Shown here: piece by piece, positions 12,526 to 25,098 of the stretch | Numbering within the stretch: position 1 is the stretch's first letter | Layout of the letters: every line of letters begins with the position of its first letter | Assembly (NCBI GenBank): GCA_018873245.2 | Contig: JAEMBT020000007.1 | Coordinates: 5,177,129 to 5,241,128 of the forward strand | Reading direction: 5' to 3' | Length of the DNA stretch: 64,000 bases | Source of the DNA: Archegozetes longisetosus | Lineage: Eukaryota > Arthropoda > Arachnida > Sarcoptiformes > Trhypochthoniidae | Translations under genes and position numbers: made by a program | Notes under the pieces: generated by a model | Databases searched by the model: none | Seen by the model: only the letters and a program-made list of their open reading frames with translations | What the model was told of the DNA's origin: nothing

Positions 12526-15500
12526 GACTTTAATCATATGATACGATAATAAACTCTGTGTTGCATTTTTGTCTTGTATTGAATAAAGTTCTGCAATTTC
12601 TAAAATATCTCAACTGAAGGCACACATTTTTGACTTTAACTTTCTTCCAAATTGCCAGTTCAACTTAAGTCTTGCTTTAAAAATCAGTATAAAGTATTCC
12701 TCAAGGAGTAAAATGTCAAGTGTTCGTTTCAGGAATCAGGTCTCTTTGGTTTAGGTACGAAAGCGCCAGAAACAAATCTTTAAAGTTGTTGAGTAAATAC
12801 TCGTTCTTATGGCGTGTTTTCGTTAACTTTAACTCAAAATTTTATGGCATTTAGAGAGTATCACTTTAAACATTATTGGTTTATATTCTGTAACTTATGG
12901 ACTTATATAATGAGTTAAATAAAATTAGAATTAGTAACAATATATGAAAGTATTAATTAGGCAACTAAGATTGTAATTAGCCAAAAATGATTTTTCCTAT
13001 ATCAAATTACAACTATTTTCATATTCTAAGCTGCTGCTAAATTTGCTGAGATTCGGATATGTTCTGGTAACTTATTACGAAACTGGCTAAAAACTACCTA
13101 TTGACTTCGATAATGAATGTAAAGGTACTATTGTTTTTCCTTTGAACCTATCAATTTTTCAGTAGCAGAAATGAAATATGGAATTTGTTTGACTGTTAAA
13201 CAACACGCACCGTATAATTGCGTTCTATTGCACTAAACCCACACAAATATTCAATTCTATCATTTATAACCGTTCAATTTGCTATACTTTTCAACAAAAT
13301 TATGCCTCTTTTTGTTTAATAAAAAGTTGTTTGATTGCTATTGAACTAAAGTTTGAAAGGATATTGACTGCAGTCTATATGGAAATTAAGCAGTTTATAG
13401 GAAAAATGAATGGGCACGATTTCAATAAGAAAGTAAGATATGCTAAAAGCAAACTCCTACTCAAAACAATATCATATTCCTTTCTAACTAACGCCTCAAA
13501 TACTTTTAGGCTTTTATTACGAAACAATTGTTTGTTATTTCCTATTTCAATCTTTATGAAAATAATATTTTCAACCATTTATTATTTGTTCGAGCATAAA
13601 AAGATATTTTTTATATAAGATTAAACTTGATTTGCAAGATAGTTATCATCTATTCTTCAAATTATACTCCAATTATTTCATTCAATTTGATTGAATGCTC
13701 TGTTGTTATCAGAATACACAATTGAATTAAGAATCTTTTCTTACTTTTTACAACATGTGTGGGAACCACAACTGATGATCTATAGTCAACAGTTTGAACC
13801 AATGATAAAATACCAGTTGTGATTTTAATGCATGCTGTGAAAACTAGAAAAAGTTTTAATTTAATCATTTCATTTAAATTATGCTGCATTTGAAAGTTTG
13901 CCACAAGAGATACAACCTTCTAGTGTGAGATGTGAATCTAACTTGTGTCTCAAATTAGAAGCGAACCATTGTTTACAGTTTGTATGTTAGAAACCTATGG
14001 TTTTTATCACATTTTATTCTTAAACTCTGTGCATAGTTTTAAACATAAAAGATAATGAATTTCTAAAAATTTCAAAAAACAAACACAACAGAACAAAGAT
14101 TCAATTCTTTCTAACTACTCTAGACTTTCTCATAAGTAAAAGCAGAAATATTTGTCTCTTGACTCGATTAATTAGAATTAAGTTCCTCTTAAAAGCATAA
14201 TCTTTGTTGGATTAAGTAGACATTAAGCATGGATTAGGTTCTAATTAGAGTTTTGAAGTAATTTTCAAGTGATACGACTCTACTCTACGATTAGTTTTAA
14301 ATGCTAATTGTAAATGTTTCAGTCTGAAAAGATGTCTTTACGCGGTAAAACGCAACTAGTCAATCTTTAATTTCTCTAATTAGTCCATGTTTGTTTAGTA
14401 TTAAACTGACTCCTACATTCTTCTAAATACTTCAAAATAATATTTATTTTTGGAGTAAACTTTCTTTTAATAACTAAGTTTGTCGAACTGTGGAACTGCT
14501 ATCCAAAGAAATTGTGTTATATTAATATAACCAATTAATCCATCCATAAGTTTTGCCACTTAAGCCTTAGTTAGGATTCAAACAAGGTAAGTGTGCTTGA
14601 AAAACACAGATTTTAGTCTCTTTTATCTTACTAGTTAGAAAAGTTCTTCAATGACTTATTTCTTGCTAAACTGTATCGATTTGTACAGCAATCATGACGC
14701 GATTGACTGAAGTCTAGGTTAACTTTTATTTAACCAATCATCTAACGAGTTCATAACATTTTCAACAAAATCTAAATCATTGCAAAATACGAATGCTTTG
14801 ACGGTAATAACTGCCAAAAATAAAGAATGACTGCCATTAATCTGATCCAATTTTTCCTGAAGTAAATAAAGATGAATTCATTGAAATACGTGAGTCTTAG
14901 AGATCTACACAAACATTCCTCTGGGTAAACAACAAACTGTTAAAGTACAGTTTGTGGTCTCAACTGTAAATCTGCTTTCATTTAACTTGTCAATATGTTA
15001 AGTTTTCGGCTAAAATTTAGAATTCAAGTTTTATAAACAAAATATATTATGTATTTTTCAAATTATTAACAATTGACTAGCTTCTAGTTGCAACTTTCAA
15101 TCTAAAACTTTCCTTTTAATATTAGTCAAATTTATAAACAATTTATTCTTCTCACCACAAAATAGGTTACCTTCAAATAGAAAAAAACATTTTATCAACG
15201 AGAACCAATTCTTCAGTACCTTACTGAGTTGAATACATTCACAACATCACTTCAACTTATTTCACGTATCAATGATTGAATATGTTTGATGTGAGATGAG
15301 TGTCTAATACTTAAGTTTTCAATATCATAAGCACAAACATATGAAAAAGTGAGCTTTCAACCAGAAATATAATAGAAATATAATAAAGAAAAATTGCTAA
15401 ACTTATATATATCTATCAAATGAACTTACAAGATGCAAAAACTTTCATCATATCAAGTTTCGAATTCAATTTTTTACATTTGAGCATTTATTACAAAACT

Positions 15501-15732
15501 GGATTTATTCTGTAAAAAATTTCAAAACTTTTTGATCTTATTTGAAATTTAAAACTCCAAAGTTGAGCAACATATTCAATATCACGGTAACATGACTTAT
15601 GATTCAATGAGTACTTGATGACTTTTTGGAGGATCTCTCTTCAAATAAATCTGACTTAAATTTAGATGAAAGAGGTTAAAGTCAGAGTTGACAACAGTCT
15701 AAAACCTATAGCTGCAGTTGAAGCACGAACTT

Positions 15733-15829
15733 GAACATGTAGTTAGGCCCTCTTAAAAAAGAATACAAAATAAGACTTAATTTGTTATAGATTTGTCTTT
15801 CTCGAGAAGGGCCTAATACGTGTTCAAGA
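15733..15829. repeat. Short inverted repeat, foldback about 97 bp
   Basis: The left arm CTTGAACATGTAGTTAGGCC followed by CT pairs with the right arm, whose reverse complement is CTTGAACACGTATTAGGCCC followed by T, around 50 bp of A/T-rich loop. It may be a miniature foldback element or a deletion derivative of one. No clear target duplication was seen. Confidence 0.6.
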
Positions 15830-18013
15830 TAGAGATTATACTGCATTATCAAATGATTCAACTCATGTATTGGTCAACAAGTGCTTGTTAAAGCGTAAAG
15901 GTCATTCAATTCTTCAATTTAATCTAAATTGCTTAAATTATAAACATTTAAAGTAAAACTTAAGCTCATAAAATCTGTCTTCCAGACCAGTGATTCTCCA
16001 CCTTTTTCATGTTCGGTACCACTAAAGGTTGGTGCGTTCATTAGCTTATGAGAAGGCCTAATATTGTTTACTCAAGCAGTCTAAATTCAAAAATCGTTAG
16101 CTAATCACATCGAAGCATTTACTATCTGATGAACACTCTAAAACTTAATAATCCATGATAGATACAGATAGTGTCCGGTAGAGAGTTCGTTGCTATGCGT
16201 TTAAGGCACGTTTTCTATGACATACGCTGTTAGCTATTAATACAGATACATAACGTGATTTTTGTTATCAAATGCACTTTTGTAAGTATATGAATAAACC
16301 CTTGGGTACATCCCTACGCACTTTAGCTGCTATCGACGATTAATAAGATTTTAGCTGTATACTCTAGACAAATTTAGACAACGGAAAAACTCCAGTCTAG
16401 TTGAAAGACAAATTCGTTACTCATTTCATATTCTTAGATTTCAGGTTATTATCTCATCATAGACTTACTTAAAAAGAAAAATTATTTAAAACTTTGTTCG
16501 ATTTATGTGATGAATGAGTTAAAAAATGCTAATAAGTTCTCATACTAGTATCGATAAACTTTGGTATTTTTGGTTATAAAATTTTTGATGAAAATTTTGA
16601 TAAGTGAATTTATGACTGGCATCGATTACTCAATATTTCAATAAAACCCTTTCGTTATCTAAATTTCTCAAAAGCAAACTGAAGGCAGTAAATGCTTCAC
16701 ATTTTCTTGATCTTAAAGAGAACAGACTGATTTTGTGGCAAAACATGACAAGCATTGAGTAAAATTTATTAAAATCTTAATCACATAAACTAGCTCATTT
16801 GATACTAGGGCTTATTATATAAATCGTAATCGAATGACATTTGATTGAAGATTAATAAGTTTGATTTTCGTGAGTCTGAGCGTATTCTCTCGTGTAGCAG
16901 TTACTGGTTCTCGTACCATCTTCCAGAAACATTGTTCTAGACCACTTAAACGGTCAAAGTTTCCCTCAACGCCGAAGTATAAGGTCTATGACACCGACAA
17001 AATTGAAAACGTGCACACTTTGAGAGTTATTTCTCTCAACTTTGAAGTGAAACTTGATCTCTTGAGAAATGAACTTAATATTAAAATTTGACTAGTCTAT
17101 AAAGTGTTGAATAAGAAGAAAACAATCAGATAACTTTGTAGATTCCATCAAACATAGTGATCTAACACCTCTTTGTCTGAACAGCCACACAATAAATTAT
17201 TGATCAAAACAAAAAGTTGCATTCAGTTAAATGACATTTAAATCTTCTTTGAACTTAAAAAACAACATACTTATTATAAGAACAATTTTCTCAACTTTGC
17301 AGCTCATTATGATAGCCATGAAAGCGAAGTTTAAGCCAAAGTAGTCATTAAAAAACTTAATAGTGATTTGTAGCTATTCTTCATTGTTAAACAACGATAA
17401 TGTATACAAAATAAGGAATACAAAAAGACATAAATAAAGTCTATTTAAGTAAAAGAATGACAAATGAATGAGTATGTAACAAAGAGTACCATAAAAGTAA
17501 GTTACTTCACATAATCTTTAAACAAAAAGCATGTTTTTAATAATAAAAAGAGATTCAATATTTAGAAGTAGTGTTAAGTTGATATTAATGTACTGAAAAT
17601 AATGTGTTTGGCAAGTATTGCATATTTTCACATAAACTCATAGATTGTTGGCATAACTGGTTTTCTGCTATCAAACCTATTGTTAGATAATTTAGTGGAA
17701 CTGCTGTGCAACGTGAAAGTCACCGGCTGTGCAAATATCCGTAGCTCTGCATCCTTTCTCTAAGTCTAATAACTGCTACTCTTATTTCCTCGACTATTGT
17801 GTAAGTTCTATATTTGAATTTTTGCTCTCTATATGATAAATATCTTAAATGTTTGTCTTACTCTATCGTAAATTGGATTTTCAGATTGTTTCAGTCAGTG
17901 ATAATTGTTTGGTAACAAATTAGTTGATAATAAACGTTTTTATATTTCAGTTTTGCAGCTGATCTTATCCGAAAACTACTCACCTAAGGCCAATCGTATA
18001 AATAAGATACTCA

Positions 18014-21000
18014 ATGATGAATTTTTTCCCAATATTTCTTATACTGCGTTTCGTTTTATTCGGAGATTTTATTAATGGTAACAAAAGGACTCTTAGATTT
18101 ATTGAATACATATTTTTGTTACATTTACATCATTTATAATAAGGTCAAGTTCAGACTCAAGTATGGCTAACAGTCTCGTCATTAGCCGATAAACATTCAC
18201 AAAGAAATATTGAGATTCACTGGAGAAATGCTCCCAAATCTAACCAGAATGATTGGGTCGGACTCTTCACCAAAGACCCAACTGATAGCAGTGGTGCCAT
18301 CAAAATGATTGAAGTTGATTCTAAAATCAATGGATACAATATGTAAGCATTTTCTGCGTTTAATCTTTTAATATTTTGTATTGTAAAGTTGGAATATTTT
18401 GAGAATAGATACCTTAAGTAGCTTTGCGCAAAATCCATACTTGTTTTATTGAGGTTTAATATTAATTTTACAGAAATCCATATAAATATTAATTCAATAA
18501 TAAGTTGCACTTCTGTTTCTATCCAACGGTTAGGCGTTAAAAGAGCTAAGTTTTCAAATATTTGCTTATTATTATCGAGAGTCTGGCAGTTAAATTTGGT
18601 AGCGTTGCACAAATCTTCCTCGTTAGGTCTTGATAAGGTCTGAGTTAAATTTATTACTTATCTAGAGTCAAAGCTTTCTACTATACTGTGGATTTCTCTA
18701 AAGGTTGCGCTTAAGGAGTCTATTCTTAAGATATTCAACCGCATCACACAATACTAAATAATTAGTCAATTGTCATAAGTTACGCATAAAAATCGTTTTC
18801 ATCAAATACTAAAACGACTTAATATTTCTCAACTTCTATTAACTACACTCAAAAATTTAATCGTTGATAACGACCAGAAGTGATGCTTTCCTTCAGACCA
18901 TAGAATTGAAGTTATTAACAAAGTCATAGAATATTCAATATAGTAATCAAAGCAAATTAAAAATTAAATTTCACCAAAAATTGATGAGGTACATGCAGGT
19001 TAAATAGTAATCATCTTTTGCTTGTTGCCACCGTAGATTATTAAGTTTTTAACTGTACAGTGAGGTAGAAAAATCGATAAGAATTTGTGAACGTTTGCTC
19101 TTTAACAGTTGCTGCTCTATATTAAGAAGAGTTCTATTAACTTAATTTAAATATTCTAATAAACTAAGACTAGTATTGGAAGTAACTATTTTTTGGGACT
19201 GAATTTTCCTTAAAATTACTTGAGTTTTTGGCAATTTTCAGGACAGATGTTCAGTTTCCATATCGAAACTTTCCTACTGGGAGATTAACTCAAGAATGCT
19301 TGGGCTATTATGTCGCTTACATTCATAATGGAATTGTTTTTGCGAAGAACTGCATCAAAAATAATCCATTCTGGATGGAAAATAGTTTGTCAAACATAGG
19401 CGATAAAACACTGACCAGTATTATGATTCCGGGTACTCATGACGCCGGCAGCTATGAAAAATATGGACCAAAATCTGAAGATGGTAAGCATGACATGTTA
19501 GACTAGGATTAGTCCACTTACTAGTTATTAATGCTGAGAAGAATAATGTGTAGGCCGAAAACACTTTTGTAAATACAGTTGATAAATATGTAGATTGCAA
19601 ATATCTCTGTTATCAGTAAAAACTCACCGGTAATACATTACTTATGAATGAATTACAAAAGTAAACATAATTATGAAACTGTTACGAAAGTATTAAGCAT
19701 ATAATTATTTGGTTCGTAGTAGCCCTAAAAAGTTTGAAAAACTCCTAATTTCAGGCTTGATAACCTTTAGGAAAGTCAATTGCAAATCTTATTTCAGGAA
19801 ACATGTGAGCAATCAATTTATTTAGGTTTAAAATTGTTTTCTTATATTTGATTTATTCAGTAATAAGAAAGTTTCAGATGACACAGGACGAAAGCCTTTA
19901 CAATCAATTGGTGTATGGGATCAGATATCTTGACATGAGAGTTGGTTATCATAATGTAAGCGGCAGTGAAGAAAAGTTGTGGATAGTTCATGGATCACTT
20001 AGAGATGAAGTAACGCTTCGTTCAGCTGCAGAACAAGTTAAAGACTTCTTGGCTGCTGCTCCAAAAGAGATTGTCATTTTCGACTTTCATAGATTTGAAA
20101 GCGGGTTCACTGATGAGAAGAACGCTGAAATTCTCAAAACGAGATATCAACAGTTCTTCGACATCATTTCCAGTCAACTTAAAGACCTAATGATTCCCTT
20201 CAGGTACCATTAAAACGAGTCTATTTCTTAAGTTATTCGTTGCAAAAAATATGCTTTGCTTCAATCAATATGATAATCTTTTGATGTATATCTTATGCAT
20301 TATATCTATTCGATTATTCCCAACCTTTTCTGAGAAGAAATATTATGAATATATGCATGCGTCGTGTCTAAATCAGAATTTTGATTTCATAGATAGTGAT
20401 CGTTAAGAGAGTTCCAGACCCTCGAGACTCTTGAAAATATAAATTCCGAATTAAAATTCTTATGAATTACTAGATATAGTGAAATCTTTTCAAATTTTAC
20501 TCTTCTAATTTTCTGTTTCTGAATGAAATTTAGTTTTAGAAAAACTCATTCATTGAGTATTTCGAAATAGTGGTATAATAACTAATATATAGTATTCTGT
20601 ATAATTATCGGAGCTGTGAAAATATGTACTTATTCACAAACTCTGCTCGAGATATGAGAGTATTTCGCTCCTTTCTCACACAGTATCATTATAAGCTGTA
20701 GTGAACAAGGACGTAATTCTTGTAATAATTTAAAATATGTCAATCATTGATTAATCACTTGTTGAAATATTTGTTGAAAACTTAAATGCATTGACATAAA
20801 AAAGGCAAATTTAGAGTAGAGTCAAGCTTTAAGCATCTGACACATAGTTTGTGAATAAATTCATATTTTTGCTTGCAATATCTAATGAGAAATCTCTCAG
20901 TTATTATGTTCTTAACACTAACATGAAAGTTTGTGAGTCCGGACTCTTCAATCTCAATCGAGTGTTGCAGTTCTCGACTGAAGAGTTACATTTCTCAGAA

Positions 21001-21495
21001 ATAACAAACACTAATATTTACCAATATTCGGTTGATTACAGCCTCGGATATGGTGTGACTATAAATGAATTGATTCGTAAAAACAAGAGAGTTCTAATTG
21101 GATTTGAAGGTAAACAGAGCAAGTATATAGAAAATGATCTGTTATGGCCTAATGTGAAGCACCAATGGGGCAATAAAGACGAATTGGAACCACTTGTTAA
21201 ATACTTTGAAAGCAGTTTATGCTCGGATAACAAGCATATATTGCGTTCAGCGATGGCTGAGATGACGCCTAGCACTGAAGGAGTACTTTCTCTCAAATAT
21301 GAAAGTTTACGAGCATTAGCACAAGTGACTAATAGTAAATACATGGAATGGTTTAACGATCGGTGGGCCAACTGTGTCAATATTGTGGCCGCCGATTACT
21401 TCTTAGGCAGTAACGTTGTTGACATTGCCTTAAGTGTTAATCATCGACGTAGTAATAGACTTAAACAATGGAACTTTTTTAACCAAATGTTTTAG
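18014..21495 (+). CDS. Secreted PI-PLC X-domain (PLCXD-type) protein, five exons
   Basis: Exons 18014-18077, 18144-18342, 19242-19483, 19861-20203 and 21042-21495 join in frame at GT/AG sites and give 433 residues. Residues 1-22 form a signal peptide (MMNFFPIFLILRFVLFGDFI). A beta-rich N-terminal region follows (about 23-115, with NDWVGLFTKDP), like the leading domain of arthropod PLCXD proteins. The PLC-X domain follows: GTHDAGSY with His154, YLDMRVGY (Asp193, Arg195), and WIVHGSL with His212, so both catalytic histidines are present. These enzymes lack the Y, C2 and PH domains of canonical PLC and probably act outside the cell or in the secretory route on phosphoinositide-type or GPI-like substrates; the substrate is unknown. 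The first intron is only 66 bp. An AATAAA lies at 21517-21522. I chose the first of two tandem ATGs (18014, 18017). The exon structure is hand-derived but every phase agrees. Confidence 0.88.
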
Positions 21496-22068
21496 TAGTT
21501 TTACTAAACTATTTTTAATAAAATTCTTATTTGAATTAAGTTTCTGTTTGCACTAAAACTTGATTCTTATGGTATAAGATAAAAATGTTGTGTTTACCAA
21601 ACATTTCTTTTGTTTGTACTCTTGAGTTTTGTTAAGATTTTTTGTAAACCTTTTTCTGTTGCGAAAGAATGGTTAGACTTCAGATACATCTGTACTTATA
21701 TTGTTGGATTAGTGTTAAGTAACATTACAGATAGCACTTTATTGCGATCACATGACTATTGAATCAGTTTTAAAAGTAGAGATTTTTCAAACTTGGTCTC
21801 TAGCTAATTAGCAATCGGTTGAGAAAGTGCCAATTGAGAACTTGAATTGTTGGAAAAGTAGTGTAATTGTCTAATTGCGGTGAAGTGCAGCTTTATAGTC
21901 TGTTTAAGAATGCAGATTAGATTAAACTGTTTCAATTGATTACTTATTTACGGTTGAACTAATTTGACTATTGCCTTACTGCAATTATCTTATCGCGTAA
22001 AACACCTGCTCACTTTCAATCACCCTGGCAAAATGTTTGCATTCGTATTTCCAGCCTTCTCACATATC
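21496..22068. other. Spacer between PLCXD gene and tRNA
   Basis: Holds the poly(A) signal of the PLCXD gene (21517-21522). I see nothing else. Confidence 0.5.
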
Positions 22069-22088
22069 GCCTCCGTGGCGCAATCGGC

Positions 22089-22125
<37 letters not shown>

Positions 22126-22142
22126 GAGCCCACCCGGGGGCG
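22069..22142 (+). tRNA. tRNA-Asn (anticodon GTT)
   Basis: A full 74-nt cloverleaf without intron. The acceptor stem GCCTCCG pairs with CGGGGGC (one T-G pair), and the discriminator base is G. The D stem is GCGC/GCGC, the anticodon stem TTCGG/CCGAA with loop CTGTTAA (anticodon at 22103-22105), and the T stem GGTGG/CCACC with loop TTCGAGC. The internal promoters match: A box TGGCGCAATCGG and B box GGTTCGAGCCC. A T-run just downstream (about 22149-22153) serves as Pol III terminator. CCA is not encoded, as expected for a nuclear gene. Confidence 0.97.
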
Positions 22143-22154
22143 ATCTTCTTTTTA

Positions 22155-23980
22155 CATATTTTGAACCTTGATTACTTTAAAATTTGATTACCAGGCCAAA
22201 CTTAATTTGACGTGAATACTTTTGACACACTCTAGGGGAAATTTTTATTTTTTAAGATGTCTGTTTTGTAACTTTATTTGATTACAAATAAAAACTATAT
22301 AATTCATTTAATTATTGCAACTAATATAGAACTCAGGAATAATGTATTAACACTACTTGGGTTATTTTCTAATTCAAAGTAATAGGTTTACAGTATGGAA
22401 GACCGTTTTATTTATCAAAACTGATAAAACACTCAAACTCTAACGGATAATCAAATGGAAAATGAGTGAATTGCATAATTGAGATCCACGACATTAAGAG
22501 TCGAGAAAAAGCTTAACATGTATGATGTTAGAATGTTAGTAGAGAGAAAAGTCACTTTATTGGTAAGTCAATATGTGATCATTTCCAGAAAGCTGTTTAA
22601 CTAGTAGTCACACTAAATATCTATTTACTTATCTATTATTTTATTTCTTAAAAACTTTTTCTACAGACTTATTATTTAATATATTGACAGACAATCTATA
22701 TTAAAAAGCATAGCGTATAGTAAAACAAACAGTCAATTGAGAGATTCAGCTGAAAACAATTTGCTGAATAAAAGATGAAAAGAGCATAAAATATACCAAA
22801 ATTACTCAACAAAGACTCATTTATGAGTTTAAAAGATGTAGCTTTTGAGAAATACAGTTAATCAACTAGTTGACGTGAAGTGTGTTCATTGTTTACAACT
22901 TTCGTAACAAAATTATTTAATGTAATGTCAAATATGTTCCAGAAGAGTAGGGAAAGTTGTTATTTTGGCAAAATTCAAGATAAGAATATTTGGCAGTAAA
23001 AGACATTAGACGAACAATAGCTAAATAATGTCATACATGCATAAAGACAACGTTACAGGTTTTTGACGAACCAAAACTTGGACAAAAGATTAAGCTAACA
23101 TTGACTGCGAACCAAAACACAAACTAAATAGTATCCGAAATGCAAAATTAATGGTATCCGTAGTGACCATAGTCGCTAAATTAGGGAAAATATTCAATTT
23201 TGTTAATTAAAATCAACTTTTATTCAATAGTTGTTGAGAGAAAGTTATTTTTAATATGTTTCAAATTGGACTTCAAGCTTTTACTGATAGAAATAGAAAT
23301 CATGCTTCAAAATAGTTAGCTCATCAACTTCAACAATCAACTCAATTCTCACGAGAAATGTATTTTTTGCTAAATATTAAGGTTAGGCTTACTTCTAACC
23401 TTTCCATTAACTCTCGCAAAATACATGAATGAAATGAGAAAATACTGCTACAACAGAATTGATGCAGTTTAAACAACAGATAATATTACGAACCAACGGT
23501 TCAGTTTTCAAACGTTGATTCACAAAGTGTTTGCGATTCTTGTAAATACAATATAGGCTTCCAAAATCAAATTATCTGTAACTCTTTTACAAACTTGTGA
23601 TATCTGTTGCGACAGTGAGAGAATAGTACTGAGAACAAGTACTTATATGCAGGCGCCTATTGTATATACAAGATTAGGTCTATTAGAGATTACTGTAAGA
23701 ATTCGTCATTCATATGTATGTTACAACAGTTAATGGATACACGCTATAGTTAGAAAGTCAGATTAAATTTTTCCATGTTAGAAACAAGTTGAATGAAGAA
23801 TTTTCGAGTTGATGATTTTTGAACTAGTTGCATTAGGTTACATGCGTTAAGCTTTTCATAAGAAATATTAGCACAAAGCTCAATTATTATATAGCTTTAC
23901 GGGCAATGTATTGAAGAGGTGATCAAAAGAGAAGCCTTTATAATAAAAGATGAATTTTGAGTAGGAATAAAATTGACTTA
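22155..23980. other. Intergenic, nothing recognised
   Basis: AT-rich sequence without a supported open frame, RNA gene or repeat. Confidence 0.5.
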
Positions 23981-24148
23981 CTATACGGGTACCATATGGT
24001 AGTGGTGTGAGTGCTCTTCACCTCCTTTCTTATGGGTGAGAATAGCTCCCAATACTAATCCTTTGATGAAATGCTTGATAGATTCACACTCAATGATAAA
24101 CGCGACAACGACTATAAGTAATGCGATCAGAACAGTATTCACTTTCAT
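23981..24148 (-). CDS. Small secreted His-containing peptide, 55 residues
   Basis: ATG at 24148-24146, stop TAG at 23983-23981. The first 22 residues are a clean signal peptide (MKVNTVLIALLIVVVAFIIE). The mature part starts near CESIKHFIKGLVLGAILTHK, a basic amphipathic segment. It ends KKGGEEHSHHYHMVPV, His-rich and finishing in a VPV motif. Such a composition (signal peptide, KGL.LGA segment, His-rich end) is known for many small arthropod secreted proteins of unclear role, including cuticle-associated and antimicrobial-like ones. I cannot assign a family. A TATAAAA lies at 24235-24229, about 80 bp upstream. The end CCCGTATA|GTAAGT also resembles a splice donor just before the stop, so a longer spliced form is possible. 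I saw no convincing next exon. Confidence 0.65.
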   Translation of the reverse strand: MKVNTVLIALLIVVVAFIIECESIKHFIKGLVLGAILTHKKGGEEHSHHYHMVPV

Positions 24149-24228
24149 TTTCAGTATTTCAGATTAATTTAGACTTTCACTTAATGAACGATATGGAACT
24201 AATGGCATCAAGTTATGGAAGAAAGTCA

Positions 24229-24235
24229 TTTTATA
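24229..24235 (-). promoter_or_regulatory. Candidate TATA box of the small secreted peptide gene
   Basis: TATAAAA on the minus strand, 81 bp upstream of the ATG. Its position leaves a 5' UTR of about 50 nt. Confidence 0.45.
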
Positions 24236-25098
24236 TGGTTTGTGTCACACTTCAACGAATATTTCCGGTTAATAAAAATAAATTAATGCAATGTTTATGA
24301 GCTTAACATCAGTACATACCTATTAATCAATTAGGATCGGCGCTAATGCAGAGTTAATTATTCAGCCCATAATAGTTTATCAATAAATTATGGACCACTT
24401 GATTAACTTTAAGAAAATAATTAAGAGTTCTAGCGAGCTAAAACTTTTCCGCTTTACAAAATATACCACCGGTAGAATCATATGAATAAACAAATAATGC
24501 TTTAAATAATATTTTATTAGGTCAATAGTCACAAATAGGGACCAGACTAAGCTGCTTTTGTATAGGTCCGCACGTGTCACTGATTTAACATGACAAAATA
24601 GCCAATTTATATCCTAAAACATTACTTGCCTAATCAGACTCACTTTATTTGCTTACTTTTATTTCTTTCAAAATCAGTTTCTAATGTCTCGACTGATACA
24701 AAAGCCAACTTTGTCGCTGTCCAGTCATAAAGCTTGACAGTAAAAGTATTGTGAGATTTAAAATAAACAGTTTCATATTTGTCAAGTCATGAAAAATGTA
24801 TATAACCGAAAGAAATTACAAAATGTAATGACAATTGTGGTCGCATGGGATGCATAACATGATTATAAAAAGTATACCATAAAAGTAAATATTTAGTCAT
24901 AAAATTGTGAATGATTTAAACGAATAAATAAATAAAAATAGTAGAAGAAAGTGATAAGAAAAGTTAATGAAAGCGATAAGAAAAGTGAATTATACTTGAA
25001 TTATAATCCTTGTTAGAGCTAACAAAGCATATTATTATTGCTGCGTTATTGCTATCTTTTGTTCAATTGTAAACATAAAAGTTATACAATCAAACACT
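24236..25098. other. Intergenic, nothing recognised
   Basis: AT-rich spacer between the small secreted peptide gene and the 3' end of the F-box gene. No feature supported. Confidence 0.5.

Larger units (their letters stand above)
11830..18013. other. Intergenic region without supported genes
   Basis: AT-rich sequence with a microsatellite (12487-12525) and a short inverted repeat (15733-15829). Weak open stretches occur at 13662-13904 (-) and 16861-17091 (+). The first could be a signal-peptide-like exon ending at a GTAAGA donor, but I found no partner exon. Nothing else is recognisable. Confidence 0.5.

Noticed and set aside
13662-13904. Minus-strand frame with leader-like MIKLKLFLVFTACIKITTG and a donor GTAAGA
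   Set aside because: The leader contains several Lys residues in its core and no downstream exon could be found on that strand.
16861-17091. 76-codon frame with fairly balanced codon use
   Set aside because: No in-frame ATG near its start, no recognisable motif, and no splice partner.
21036-21380. 114-codon minus-strand frame
   Set aside because: Shadow of the last PLCXD exon.
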